Source: CAYFLR01 sp964343805
GTDB taxonomy: Bacteria; Bdellovibrionota_B; Oligoflexia; CAYFLR01
Direction of reading: 5' to 3'
DNA length: 64,000 nt
Assembly (NCBI GenBank): GCA_964343805.1
Contig: CAYFLR010000005.1
Span: 1 to 64,000, forward strand
A program made the translations under genes and the position numbers. Positions within the stretch are counted from its first letter, which is position 1, and each line of letters opens with the position of its first letter. The notes beneath the pieces were generated by a model, which ran no database searches, was not told the DNA's origin, and saw only the letters and a program-made list of their open reading frames with translations. Below are positions 36,203 through 45,530 of this stretch, in pieces.

Positions 36203-38125
36203 TTGCATAGATTTTTTCTATTATTACCATTAATTTGGATCTGTAGTGACCTTTTGGCTGAACCGCTTGGGGTTCATAGCATCAGTTTAAAAAAAGCCCA
36301 GGCTCGTATTACTCCTTTATACCATTTGGAAGAAACAGATGGTGAGGTCACACTCGATCAACTTTTAAGTTCGGTGAATAAGTTAAAATTTAAAAAATTG
36401 AAGAAGAGTAATTTAGGTTACTCTAATTCTCATCACTGGCTAGCATTTTCTTTATACAATCCTTCTATTGACCCCATTGAGCGAGTTATCTCCTTTGTTA
36501 GGCCTACCTTATCGGAAGCCACTCTTTATATCATGGATCAAAAGGAGAGAGGTAAATATAAAACGGTCTCTTTAGGGAGAAACACTCCGGTAGTAAAAAG
36601 ATATAAGAGGAGTTTCAAAAACAGTTACCCCATTACTCTCCCACCGCGGAGTAACAGCACCTTTTTCTTGCGCTTATACACCCATAACACCCTCCAATTA
36701 GAGATTTCATACTTCACTAAGGATGCCTATGAACAAAGAGAAAATAAGGAGTTATTTACTTTAATTGGAATCCTAAGTTCTCTCGCCTCTCTTTTGCTTT
36801 TTAACCTGATGCTCTATGGTACCTTTAGAGAAAAAATATACCTTAGCTACTCAATCATGGTAGGGGTCTTAATTTTCTTTTTAGGAACTATGAATGGTTT
36901 AAATGATCTGTTCTTGCCCTTTATTACAAAAGACTGGAGTTTTTGGGTGACCCCTCTTGGTTGCCTATTTGGTCTCTCTTTTCTTGGTTTTGTATTTCAT
37001 TTCTTGAAGATTAGAAAAGAGGAAGGAAATTGGAAATATATTTATTTAGCCACAGCCCTCTTATTTATTATCTCCTTTTTTATGAGCTTTGTTGGGATCA
37101 ATTTTCTGAAGGGTTATTTCACCGGTTTCGCTATTCTGGTGGGGGTAATTGTAGCGATTTACTCTGCCTTTTCGCAATACAATAAAGGACGACAGGTGGC
37201 TAAATATTTTTTCTACTCCTTTATTCCCTTTGCTGTTTTTATGAGTATTTGGGTGGTGATCGACTTTTTTCAAATGGGGGGGGAAGCCCTGGGAATCTAT
37301 TTTTTAAATGGAATACTGGTTCTTCAAGTGCTTGTTTTCTCTTTGGCGGCTGTTCATCGAATAACTGTTTATAAGCAGGAAATGGTGAAATCAGCCGAAG
37401 AGGGAAGGCAGAAAGAGAAGTTTAAGAATTTGGTCTATATCCTTTGCCATGACCTTGCAAATCCACTCTGTTTAATTCAGTCCACCTCACATTTTCTGGC
37501 TAGAAAAGGGGAAATGACACCCGAGCAAGCCAGTGAATCTTGGAAACGAGTGGCTAATGCCTCTGATCTACTTGCAGAAATGCTGGATCATGTGCGAGAA
37601 ATGCGGGCCATAGATTCTGGCAAAGTGACTATTAAATTAACACCTGTTCCTCTTATCGAGACTCTGAATGAGGTGTTAAGTCATAATAAGAGTAAAATCT
37701 CTGATAAGGGACTGACTGTTGATATGGAAGCCCCTAAAGGGTTGGAAGAAATTCGAGTTCTTGCAGAGCCAAGAGGTTTAAAAACAGTGATTTTGTCCAA
37801 CTTATTAACCAATGCCATTAAGTTTTCTTACCCCAAATCTCCCATTCAAATTCGAATAGAGCAGCAAGAAAACCAGGTTAAGTTATTTATCAAAGATCGC
37901 GGAATTGGTATTCCAGAAAAAATAAAAAATGAGATTTTTGAAGACAATAAAGTCACCACCCGTACTGGAACGGGCGGAGAAGTAGGAACCGGATTTGGCA
38001 TGCCACTGGTACAAGCTTATGTGCACAGTTTTGAAGGTTCTATTGAAATAGATAGCCAGCCTGAAGAAGATCATCCTGATGATCATGGCACTACTTTTAT
38101 AGTGACTCTTCTAAAGGCCTCTTAG
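36203..38125 (+). CDS. 7TMR-DISM-type sensor histidine kinase
   Basis: A 640-residue kinase. The start is probably TTG 36203 (AAGGTG 6 bases upstream) or ATG 36197; the longer frame from 36137 lacks support. A signal segment is followed by a periplasmic beta-sandwich domain of the 7TMR-DISMED2 type (about 25-175). Seven transmembrane helices follow (about 190-395), then HisKA with the His in ILCHDLANPL near 416, and HATPase_c with SNLLTNAIKF and GEVGTGFGMPL. DISM domains bind small carbohydrate-like or cell-wall ligands. The coding strand contains a run of eight G near 37275. No partner regulator is adjacent. Confidence 0.88.
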   Translation: MHRFFLLLPLIWICSDLLAEPLGVHSISLKKAQARITPLYHLEETDGEVTLDQLLSSVNKLKFKKLKKSNLGYSNSHHWLAFSLYNPSIDPIERVISFVRPTLSEATLYIMDQKERGKYKTVSLGRNTPVVKRYKRSFKNSYPITLPPRSNSTFFLRLYTHNTLQLEISYFTKDAYEQRENKELFTLIGILSSLASLLLFNLMLYGTFREKIYLSYSIMVGVLIFFLGTMNGLNDLFLPFITKDWSFWVTPLGCLFGLSFLGFVFHFLKIRKEEGNWKYIYLATALLFIISFFMSFVGINFLKGYFTGFAILVGVIVAIYSAFSQYNKGRQVAKYFFYSFIPFAVFMSIWVVIDFFQMGGEALGIYFLNGILVLQVLVFSLAAVHRITVYKQEMVKSAEEGRQKEKFKNLVYILCHDLANPLCLIQSTSHFLARKGEMTPEQASESWKRVANASDLLAEMLDHVREMRAIDSGKVTIKLTPVPLIETLNEVLSHNKSKISDKGLTVDMEAPKGLEEIRVLAEPRGLKTVILSNLLTNAIKFSYPKSPIQIRIEQQENQVKLFIKDRGIGIPEKIKNEIFEDNKVTTRTGTGGEVGTGFGMPLVQAYVHSFEGSIEIDSQPEEDHPDDHGTTFIVTLLKAS

Positions 38126-38685
38126 TATTTGTAGAGAATAAGAAAAAAGAGAGGGATCAAAATCCCTGCTAGAACCCACCATTTTCCTCTTTTTAGAGCG
38201 CTCTTTTTACCTTTCACCATAAAGAGCCCAGAAATGGCCAGAAAGAGCAGAATAAAAGCATATCCATCAGCCACAAAACTCCACAGTTTTTTACCATGAT
38301 TGAGATGAATAAAATTCATATCTCTTAAAAGAAAGCGTTCATGAGTTTTGGTGATGTGGATTACTTTTTGGTTGGTATCTACCAGGATATCTTGGCCTTC
38401 CAAGTTGATTTTATATTCAGTGGGAGAAGCAGGGTAAGAGCTTAGAGGGGTGCGAGTTTCCCCTAACTGTTTTAAAATCGCTTTAGGAAATTCCTCAGCC
38501 TCAATGGGGAGACCCACTTTTAGTGTCACTTGGCTTTTCTCTTGGCGATAATTGGGGTTCCAATCATCAATGTGATTCACTGCAATGCCTGATATGGCAT
38601 AGATGATCGTCAATCCTGCAGTGAGAAAACCTAAATCCCGATGGAGACTTCGATTGAGGCTGAACCAATTAATCTTTTTTTTCAT
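38122..38685 (-). CDS. PepSY-associated transmembrane protein
   Basis: A 187-residue inner-membrane protein with three hydrophobic segments (about 17-36, 140-158, 170-184). Between them is a periplasmic PepSY-like domain (about 45-130) containing INLEGQDILVDTNQKVIHI. Proteins of this shape (PepSY-associated TM) often work near metal or haem handling and flavin reductases. H15 in the NRSLHRDLG motif and the HLNHG segment near 130 could be ligands. It overlaps the DUF4920 gene by four bases and its 3' end overlaps the kinase stop. Function is not established. Confidence 0.78.
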   Translation of the reverse strand: MKKKINWFSLNRSLHRDLGFLTAGLTIIYAISGIAVNHIDDWNPNYRQEKSQVTLKVGLPIEAEEFPKAILKQLGETRTPLSSYPASPTEYKINLEGQDILVDTNQKVIHITKTHERFLLRDMNFIHLNHGKKLWSFVADGYAFILLFLAISGLFMVKGKKSALKRGKWWVLAGILIPLFFLILYKY

Positions 38686-39137
38686 TTGAGAATGACCGCT
38701 CCGGTGGCGTTAAGTTGATAAAGCGTCATAGGACCTTTGACTGTTTTAGGATCAAATTTCTTTCCTTGCTCTTCCGCAATATGCTTCTTGTATTGAATGG
38801 TTTGATGCTTATTTAGTTTAAAGCTAATGAATTGTCCTTTGGCAATAGCCTTTTTTCCTTTGGCAGTCATGGGAAAGACCATAACTCCATCTCGGACCTT
38901 GATTCTTAAAGACTGAAACTTTTTGTCGCTCATGAGCTTCATCCAGCATCCTCTTTTGGCGCATACATCATCTATAACACCTTCCACCGTCACCTCCTTT
39001 TTGAGGTATTTTTCAGGTGATGCCATTAGTTTAGAGATGGGGATAACTTTCTTAGGATCGGCGCCAGTTCCGAAAACCTGTTTAGCTAAAAGAGTGGGAG
39101 AGAATAAAAGCAAAGCGATCAGTAAAATACGAAACAT
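38682..39137 (-). CDS. exported DUF4920 protein
   Basis: A 151-residue exported protein with an 18-residue signal (LLAK end) and AAGGAG before the ATG. The core motif VIDDVCAKRGCWM carries C59 and C64. Such DUF4920 proteins form a small OB-like beta barrel with a conserved CxxxGCW centre. It is the first gene of a pair: the next start overlaps its stop by four bases, so the two are coupled. A periplasmic metal-related role beside the PepSY-TM protein is an inference. Confidence 0.82.
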   Translation of the reverse strand: MFRILLIALLLFSPTLLAKQVFGTGADPKKVIPISKLMASPEKYLKKEVTVEGVIDDVCAKRGCWMKLMSDKKFQSLRIKVRDGVMVFPMTAKGKKAIAKGQFISFKLNKHQTIQYKKHIAEEQGKKFDPKTVKGPMTLYQLNATGAVILK

Positions 39138-39222
39138 GAGAACTCCTTCAAAAAATTCTGAGGATCCAGGGTAAAAATTTAGTCCTCTTCTTATATAGGA
39201 AGGAGCAGGAGGTTTTCAATAG

Positions 39223-40443
39223 CTATATTTTTAAATTTTGAAAATCTTGACCTGAAGGGTTTTGAAAAAGGCTTAAATCAAACTCTTTTACTACGGATAA
39301 GATGTGATCGAATAGGTCCGCTTGAATCTCTTCGTATTCGATCCATCTGGTCTCATCAGCAAAGATATAGATCTCTATGGGTAAGCCATTGGCGGTTGGT
39401 TGCAATTGGCGAACTAATAAGGTGGTATTTTGTGAGATCTTTTTATGATTTCTTAAATAGCTTTTCACATAATGGCGGAAGGTCCCAATGTTGGTTAGTT
39501 TTCTTGAATTATCTACAAGTGCATCTTGGGGAGATTTATCCAGGTTTTCTTTGAGTTCAGTTTTCTTACCTGCAATGTAATCTTTTAGTAATTGGTATTG
39601 GCTCAACTTGTCAATATCTTCCCTATTAAGAAAGCGAATAGAGTTGAGGTTGATGAAAAGTGATCTCTTGATCCTTCGAGCCCCAAATTTAGACATGCCT
39701 CGCCAGTTTTTAAAGGTGTCTTCGATTAGCTTATGTGTGGGGATGGTGGTTATGGTCTTATCAAAATTTTGGATTCGTATGGTATGCAGACTGATATCGA
39801 TCACATCTCCATCGGCTCCATATTTGGGAACTTCCAACCAGTCTCCTAAATGAATGAGACTATGTGAGGTGAGTTGAATACTGGCCACTAAAGATAAAAT
39901 AGTATCTTTAAAAACCAACAGCAGAACTGCAGTTAAGGCACCTAAACTACTAATAAAAATCCAAGGGGAACGATCTAGTAAAATAGAGATTACTAAAATA
40001 CCACAGATCAGGAAAACAATGAGTTTAACCAATTGGAAGTAGCCCTTTATAGGACGACCAGAAAGTTTAGGGTGACTGGCATATATTTGATGAAGAGCTG
40101 TTAGAAAAGCAGAGAAGGATACAGCTCCCCAAATCAGCATCATAGAAAGAGATATCCTTTGAATAGCTGTGGCTAATAAGGTATTAACCTTAGGCATCAT
40201 CGGAACAATGAGATAAACCATCGCTGTGGGAATAATGTGGGCAATGTAATGAAAGACTCGATTTTCGTAAAAAACATCATCATAGGCCGATCGAGTTTTG
40301 CTAATTATAGCCTGAATAGTTTTTAAAAAAATTCTTTGAGTGAAAAAATTTCCAATTAAATAGAGAAAAAAGAGGGTGCAGCAGATGAGTGCCTGCCAAA
40401 CTAGGGGAATATTATAGGTATAATTTTCTAAGATTTTTAGCAT
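39223..40443 (-). CDS. mechanosensitive channel of the MscS family (YbdG-like)
   Basis: A 406-residue inner-membrane protein with about five transmembrane segments (N-terminal 15-190). It has the pore-lining TM3 region (LGALTAVLLLVFKDTILSL near 165-185) and the MscS beta domain with DWLEVPKYGADGDVIDISLHT, followed by PTHKLIEDTFKNW. Its length and the GDW/ADGDVIDI region fit the YbdG/MscM subgroup. It relieves osmotic pressure by opening under membrane tension. It is monocistronic, divergent from the small cysteine-rich gene. Confidence 0.9.
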   Translation of the reverse strand: MLKILENYTYNIPLVWQALICCTLFFLYLIGNFFTQRIFLKTIQAIISKTRSAYDDVFYENRVFHYIAHIIPTAMVYLIVPMMPKVNTLLATAIQRISLSMMLIWGAVSFSAFLTALHQIYASHPKLSGRPIKGYFQLVKLIVFLICGILVISILLDRSPWIFISSLGALTAVLLLVFKDTILSLVASIQLTSHSLIHLGDWLEVPKYGADGDVIDISLHTIRIQNFDKTITTIPTHKLIEDTFKNWRGMSKFGARRIKRSLFINLNSIRFLNREDIDKLSQYQLLKDYIAGKKTELKENLDKSPQDALVDNSRKLTNIGTFRHYVKSYLRNHKKISQNTTLLVRQLQPTANGLPIEIYIFADETRWIEYEEIQADLFDHILSVVKEFDLSLFQNPSGQDFQNLKI

Positions 40444-40596
40444 GATAGCTTAGTTTAGCAACAAAAATCAGAGAACACTAGTTTTTTTGCATTAGTTAAA
40501 CTAATTATATTCATCGAAAACAATAATTTCCTATCATGGAGGGGTTTTGCTAGTTAATGGAGCCAACAGAGAAACGGAATGTTTAGGAGTTTAAAA

Positions 40597-40872
40597 ATGA
40601 AAAAACTAATCGCTTTAATCGCGCTATTTACATTATCTTTATCACTATCCACATCTTTAATGGCTGAAGACGAGCTTGATTTAAATCTTACTGAAGATTC
40701 TTGTTCTGAGAAATGCAGTGTACAAGCCACTGATCTTTGCAAAGAGCAACCAGGTGGTCAGGCTGACTTTATGAAATTTGGAGTTTGTTTTTCTTCTTCT
40801 TTTACAGGTTGTGTAGCTGGATGTGTGATTCCAGAAATTAGTATTGATAATCTTTTATCCTCGAATGGTTAA
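40597..40872 (+). CDS. exported six-cysteine peptide with symmetric Cys spacing
   Basis: A 91-residue protein; ATG 40597 is chosen because AGGAG lies 7 bases before it. The signal peptide is 1-23 (LMA end). The mature 68 residues contain exactly six cysteines at 36, 40, 48, 64, 72 and 76. The spacing is C-x3-C-x7-C-x15-C-x7-C-x3-C, a perfect mirror. The index sums 36+76, 40+72 and 48+64 are all 112, as expected for an antiparallel helical hairpin clamped by three disulfides. This resembles twin CX3C and alpha-hairpinin folds. The family is not recognised. It is monocistronic with a large terminator hairpin after it. Confidence 0.75.
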   Translation: MKKLIALIALFTLSLSLSTSLMAEDELDLNLTEDSCSEKCSVQATDLCKEQPGGQADFMKFGVCFSSSFTGCVAGCVIPEISIDNLLSSNG

Positions 40873-40933
40873 TTTAACATATCAACATATTCCAATCCCT
40901 ATTATCACCATTGATTACGATCAAATCACATTA

Positions 40934-40986
40934 AGAAGGGAGAAGGCAATCTTAGGAGTTACCTAAGTAGAAGCTTTCTCCCTTTT
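40934..40986 (+). terminator. composite terminator hairpin after the six-cysteine peptide gene
   Basis: An outer 12-bp stem with one G-U pair (about 40936-40947 with 40973-40984) encloses an inner perfect 6-bp hairpin (40951-40956 with 40962-40967). A T-rich run follows. It lies about 60 bases after the stop and immediately before the end of the SDR remnant on the other strand. Confidence 0.7.
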
Positions 40987-40996
40987 CCTGTTTTTA

Positions 40997-41402
40997 TCAT
41001 AGAAATTTATTCAAAGTAGGCTCGTTGGCGTGAATTTGGTAAAAATCTCTTAAATGCCGACTCCCTACGGATGTCCCAATCATATCATGACGAAGTCCCT
41101 CTACCATAAAAGCTGCAATGGTGTAAAATCTGCCATCTGGTTAGCAGTTAGAATATCTGGTCCGCCGAGGCTCCATTCTCGATCTCTAGAGGTCACAGCC
41201 TCTACAATATCTAACCCCTTGTAAATATGTTGATTGATCACTGAGACAAAAATAAACTTTTTAGCTCTGGCCTTTATGTCTTCCAGCTTCTTAGGATTTC
41301 TAGCGAGGGCTCTCACCCAATAACCGGCATCTTTAAATGCCTTGATAGCATATCTGCCAAGATATCCAGTGGCTCCTGCTACAAGTACCGTTTTTTTCGA
41401 TC
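40997..41402 (-). pseudogene. remnant of NAD(P)-binding short-chain dehydrogenase/epimerase (SDR, NmrA-like)
   Basis: In one frame the start segment is a Rossmann fold (TVLVAGATGYLGRY, then GYWVRALARNPKKL). It jumps directly to KKFIFVSVINQHIYKGLDIVEA and then to EWSLGGPDILTANQMADF, and ends at a stop near 41101. The next frame gives the family C-terminus (HDMIGTSVGSRHLRDF) up to TGA 40997. Intact relatives carry about 80 residues between the first two blocks and about 70 between the next two. Those are missing here, and there is no start codon. The gene has decayed by internal deletion plus a frameshift. Confidence 0.8.
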
Positions 41403-42473
41403 CTAATAACTAGAATGGTAGTAACTTTGATATTGCAGAGCAGCTTGAGAGAGTTGCAATTGCTCCCGCAAGTCCACTAGCTGTTCATTCCAATACTTTT
41501 CAGTTCCAAAATAGGGGAAGGCTCGTTGAAAAGCAGGGTCAGACCATCTTTTTGCAATCCAGGCTGTAAAGTGGATATACCTAAGGGCTCTGAGGGGTTC
41601 AATGAGGCAGAGGGTTGATCGATCAAATTCTCGCATTACTTCATAGGAGTTGAGCAATTTATCACGAATTTCGAGGGAGTATTCATCGCGACCGGGTAAA
41701 ACCAGCCAAATATCCTGTACACAAGGACCAACAACCATATCATCAAAATCCACTAGAAAGAATTCATCTTGATTCCAAAGGATATTTCCCAGATGGCAAT
41801 CCCCATGCACTCTTTGATAGGAAGTTTTTTCAAAGTGAGGGTCTGCCAGATCACAAAGTTGATTCACTAAGGACTTATAGGAGTCTTGATAGTGGGCAGG
41901 TATTTTTTCACTTTCCAGTAGATATTTAAGGTTCTCTCGACCATAGGTGGTGGGAGTTAATTTGATCCTGTGAGAAGCCGGCTTTTTACTGCCCACATTG
42001 TGCATCCGGGCAAGTAATCGTCCAACTCGTAAGACTTGATCCTCATTGAGCTCATCCGGAGAACGACCTCCTTTTTTAGGAAAGATAGAGTACCAAATTC
42101 CGGTTTCTGGAACCTCATTCAAGGTAGATTTTTCTTCCCTTTGCCCGGTAACTGAAAAGGGAATCGGTGCCACTGCGGGAAGTTCATTGTCTTGTAAATC
42201 TTTTAAAAACTGATGCTCTTCTAAAATTTGTTCCTTGCTCCAGCGTCCGGGTCGGTAAAATTTAGCAATGATGGAGCGATCAAATTTGGATTTGATTAAG
42301 GATTCATCTTCCACCTCAATCTCAATATCGTAGACTCGATTTTCCATACTGTTTAATGCCATGCACCGTCCTGTGCATTTGTACCCAGCTAATTCCACCG
42401 CATCGAGAATCGTATCGGGAGTTAAATTGTAAAAAAATTCAGTTTCTTTATCTCCCCAAACATGAGTCGCCAT
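41403..42473 (-). CDS. srkA: stress-response kinase SrkA (aminoglycoside phosphotransferase fold)
   Basis: A 356-residue protein, close to E. coli SrkA (about 328). It matches with LTPDTILDAVELAGYKC near 17-33, LNSMENRVYDIEIE near 40-53, the catalytic loop HGDCHLGNILW near 220 and the Mg-binding LVDFDDM near 238. SrkA is a Ser/Thr kinase that protects cells from stress-induced death. AAGGAG lies before the ATG, whose first base is the last base of the GH84 stop (TAATG), so the two genes are coupled. No addiction-type partner is adjacent. Confidence 0.88.
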   Translation of the reverse strand: MATHVWGDKETEFFYNLTPDTILDAVELAGYKCTGRCMALNSMENRVYDIEIEVEDESLIKSKFDRSIIAKFYRPGRWSKEQILEEHQFLKDLQDNELPAVAPIPFSVTGQREEKSTLNEVPETGIWYSIFPKKGGRSPDELNEDQVLRVGRLLARMHNVGSKKPASHRIKLTPTTYGRENLKYLLESEKIPAHYQDSYKSLVNQLCDLADPHFEKTSYQRVHGDCHLGNILWNQDEFFLVDFDDMVVGPCVQDIWLVLPGRDEYSLEIRDKLLNSYEVMREFDRSTLCLIEPLRALRYIHFTAWIAKRWSDPAFQRAFPYFGTEKYWNEQLVDLREQLQLSQAALQYQSYYHSSY

Positions 42474-44062
42474 TAAGTCTCCTTTGTGTAGGTATTTAGA
42501 TGGAACCTACGTAATATCCATTTTAATTTGTCTTCAGTACTTTTCAATTGGATAGCAGATATAAATGTTCGTTGTTCTTTTTTTATAAGCGACTCCGCTG
42601 TTTTCATAAAGCTCTCACCCTCTTCTTTTGGAATCTCTTTTTTAGAAACCCCCTGGTACTTTTCAATAAAAAGGGTGAGGGGAGTCAGCCGCTTGCTCCA
42701 GATATTCTCCTCAGATCGAGAAAGCCCTAACTGTTTTAGCAGAGTGATGCGTTTTTGCAAGACTATAAAAGTAGACCGGTAGTAGGTGGTTAAAAGAATG
42801 GGGAAGAGATCGAGCTCCATAAAAAGGTGGTTCCAGTTCGATTGAATCACTAACTCATCCCACATGGCAATAACCTTATCACCTCGGTGGAGATAGAGCT
42901 CTAATGATTTTAATAAGGGCTGTCCTTCATTCGAGTCATCATCAAGTAACTTTCTGGCTATTTTTAAATCATCTTTTAATCTGCCCATATGCTGATTTAT
43001 TTCATCCACCCCTTGAGCGTTTTGAATCAACAAAGAGTATCCTCCTGCTCGATTTTCAACAATATTGGGTGCAGCAAAGGTTTTAAAAATCCTCATTAGG
43101 TTTTCTGCATGACCTTTAAAAAGGGTTTCATAAGCCTTGGTCTCAGCGTCCAGAGGATTAAATTTAGCCGGATTATCGAGCTGATGGTTAAAACTTAAAT
43201 AGGAGATAAAGTTTAAAAAACACTCTCGCATAGGGTTAATTAAGACTCCTTGCAGATCTTCCAAAATATTAGGAGATAGATAATTTACAGGAGCTAAATG
43301 AAAGCAGTGAAGGGCGTGGTGACAGTCATTAACAGGGTAATTGTTCCACCAAATGATCGGCCTTTCTTCGCCCACCACGGAGCGCATATCGTTAAAAGAG
43401 TCTTGGGTAATGGTGGGTACAAAAATATCATGACCGGTCCAAAACCAGGGTGTTTGAATGGGGAGTTTGGTATTTAGTTCTTCCAAATAGGATGAGCTTT
43501 TAGTGAAAAAATAATCTGAAGGGCACAGCCACAAATCTTCCACTTTACATAACTTTTTTGCAAGCAGACCGACTAGAATATCGATTTGCTTATTGGCAAC
43601 CGCCGCTCCCCAATTTTCTCCAGTCTGCGCCACCACGTCATAAGCGAAGGGGATATCATCAAATAAAAGACAAAATGTTTTAACCCCCAGCTGTTTAATT
43701 TGATTTAACTTGGAATAGGCTCTTGTAATAAAAGAAGTGGAATCCCTCTTTAAATCTTCACTGGTGATTTCAGGGTTCAAACCAAAAATAAATTTGATTT
43801 GGTTTTTTTTACAATAATCTACAACCTCTTTGAGTTCAATAAGCTCTTTTTCAGGGTAAAGCTCACTCCATTTTGTACACATATAGGGATCATCTTTAGG
43901 ACAATAAAAGTAGCTATTAAAGTGAGGAGCATGGTTTTTTACAAACTCTAAGGTGGTGAGTCGCTCAGCATGATTCCAAGGTTTTAAAGGACGAGAAAAA
44001 AAACCTTCCACAATGCCGTAAAATGGGGCGAGGTTGTTAGTAATCAAAGGTGTGGCTGTCAT
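42473..44062 (-). CDS. GH84-type beta-N-acetylglucosaminidase
   Basis: A 529-residue hydrolase with the GH84 TIM-barrel. It shows GIVEGFFSRPLKPW at 16-29, the catalytic pair D135-D136 in CLLFDDIP, WFWTGHDIFVPTIT near 220 and IWWNNYPVNDC near 248. The family removes terminal GlcNAc by substrate-assisted catalysis. Eukaryotic homologues are O-GlcNAcases and bacterial ones include hyaluronidase-like enzymes. There is no signal peptide. It overlaps the upstream gene by 26 bases and SrkA by one, so it sits in the middle of a coupled set. The substrate here is unknown (peptidoglycan-type GlcNAc is possible). Confidence 0.87.
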   Translation of the reverse strand: MTATPLITNNLAPFYGIVEGFFSRPLKPWNHAERLTTLEFVKNHAPHFNSYFYCPKDDPYMCTKWSELYPEKELIELKEVVDYCKKNQIKFIFGLNPEITSEDLKRDSTSFITRAYSKLNQIKQLGVKTFCLLFDDIPFAYDVVAQTGENWGAAVANKQIDILVGLLAKKLCKVEDLWLCPSDYFFTKSSSYLEELNTKLPIQTPWFWTGHDIFVPTITQDSFNDMRSVVGEERPIIWWNNYPVNDCHHALHCFHLAPVNYLSPNILEDLQGVLINPMRECFLNFISYLSFNHQLDNPAKFNPLDAETKAYETLFKGHAENLMRIFKTFAAPNIVENRAGGYSLLIQNAQGVDEINQHMGRLKDDLKIARKLLDDDSNEGQPLLKSLELYLHRGDKVIAMWDELVIQSNWNHLFMELDLFPILLTTYYRSTFIVLQKRITLLKQLGLSRSEENIWSKRLTPLTLFIEKYQGVSKKEIPKEEGESFMKTAESLIKKEQRTFISAIQLKSTEDKLKWILRRFHLNTYTKET

Positions 44063-45509
44063 TGGAATAATTGGTCTGCATTTTTTTACAGGGTGCTTTA
44101 GGTGGTGGTGGAGTCAAAGCTGAGGGTGAAACTTTAGGTAGTAAATAGGACAGCGCTCGGTAGACGATGTCATATTGTATATGAGTTAAATCCACTGCTT
44201 TTTGTCTAAAAAACTGAGAGAGGAGAGAAGAGGAATCTCTGGTCTCTAATAAATAATCGTAAATTTTTTGTACTTTGCTGGCTTCGCTTTCCGTTCCTCC
44301 CATATGCAATTCACTCACTTCATGAACAGTGCGTAGAACTGAATGAGACGTTTCGGTGATATAATTAGCGGAGTTCATTTCTCCCACCAGGGGTATAGCT
44401 GAAATATAGGGCTTTCCGAGGGTTTCCATCAGGAGTTTTGTTCCTTTTCCGGAGGTGATGGGAGGGAGTGAGCTCAACCTAAAAAGTTGGAAAAAGAGCT
44501 CTTGGGGAATGTTGCCCACATTCACAAAGAGAATTTGCCCAGGTTTAATATTGGCAAGTTTGGTTTTTAATGCAGGATCATGAAATTCGGTCCAGCTTGC
44601 GGCTTTTTTGGCTTCAGCATCTGTTTCTAGGAAACTTTGCATTTGAGCCACATGATTGAGACCAAGTTCTGCCAAGATGGGAACAATAATCCCTTTTTTT
44701 ATGGGAGAAGAACCCTCCTGCATGAGGCGGATAAGAGCCTTGGTTACATTTCTCCGACCCTCGGATCCAAAGTGATCTCGGTCAACTCCATACCATGTCA
44801 TGCTTTCAGTTTTTTCCATAGCCTGAAACAGCTCATAGAACTTTTCTGCCTTGTGTTTATAATCTTGAGGGGACAAGTTCTCTTTTATAAAAGAAGCCCA
44901 GTCGATTACTTCTGGAACTAGATTGAGAGCTCCTAAGCTATCAAATTCAGTTATTTTGTAGGGGAGCAGGTTCTCGTTATAATAATAGCTGGGGACTAGC
45001 CATCCTGCAGGATTGAGAGCCATAAAGTGAGTGGTCTCAAATTTAATATTCATGCTGCCATCAATTCCTCCAGTGAACCCGAGCAGAATGCGCGCAACGC
45101 TACCAGCTTTTACTTTTTTATTAAAGGAGGTCAGCGATTCAATTTTGATTTTCTGACCGGGGAGTTCCACCTGGGTATCAGCCAGTTTGGAATCATAACC
45201 GGGAAAAAGGACCTCCATCTTAGTTAGTTGATCAGGAAAGGTGCTGCCTGCAAAAACCACTTCAAAAGTGCCATCAAAACCCAGTTGACNNNNNNNNNNN
45301 NNNNNNNNNNNNNNNNNNNNNNNNNNNNNNAGCAGAGTATGAGATTGATGACCCATACCAGGAGCATTACGAATCAAGATACGGATGGTTTGTTGGTTTT
45401 TAAGGAGTACCTCAACTTGGGGCAGATCTTGAGTAGTGGCCCAAAGACAGAGGGGGGGTAATAACAGTAATAACAGGCAAGAACGTACAAAAAGGAGCGG
45501 CTTTATCAT
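44037..45509 (-). CDS. exported protein of unknown function, interrupted by an assembly gap
   Basis: An exported protein of about 490 residues (ATG 45509; TTG 45515 is possible). The signal peptide is 1-22 or so, ending CLWA. The N-terminal domain is beta-rich, with 41 N at 45290-45330 inside it. The C-terminal half is helical, rich in Leu, Lys and Ser (LFVNVGNIPQELFFQLFRL near 330), then a Pro-rich end. It overlaps the GH84 start by 26 bases, suggesting coupled expression, but no homologous family is recognised. It may be a partner of the glucosaminidase. Confidence 0.6.
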   Translation of the reverse strand: MIKPLLFVRSCLLLLLLPPLCLWATTQDLPQVEVLLKNQQTIRILIRNAPGMGHQSHTLXXXXXXXXXXXXXXXQLGFDGTFEVVFAGSTFPDQLTKMEVLFPGYDSKLADTQVELPGQKIKIESLTSFNKKVKAGSVARILLGFTGGIDGSMNIKFETTHFMALNPAGWLVPSYYYNENLLPYKITEFDSLGALNLVPEVIDWASFIKENLSPQDYKHKAEKFYELFQAMEKTESMTWYGVDRDHFGSEGRRNVTKALIRLMQEGSSPIKKGIIVPILAELGLNHVAQMQSFLETDAEAKKAASWTEFHDPALKTKLANIKPGQILFVNVGNIPQELFFQLFRLSSLPPITSGKGTKLLMETLGKPYISAIPLVGEMNSANYITETSHSVLRTVHEVSELHMGGTESEASKVQKIYDYLLETRDSSSLLSQFFRQKAVDLTHIQYDIVYRALSYLLPKVSPSALTPPPPKAPCKKMQTNYSNDSHTFDY

Positions 45510-45530
45510 GGTCAATCTACTTGATTAATT

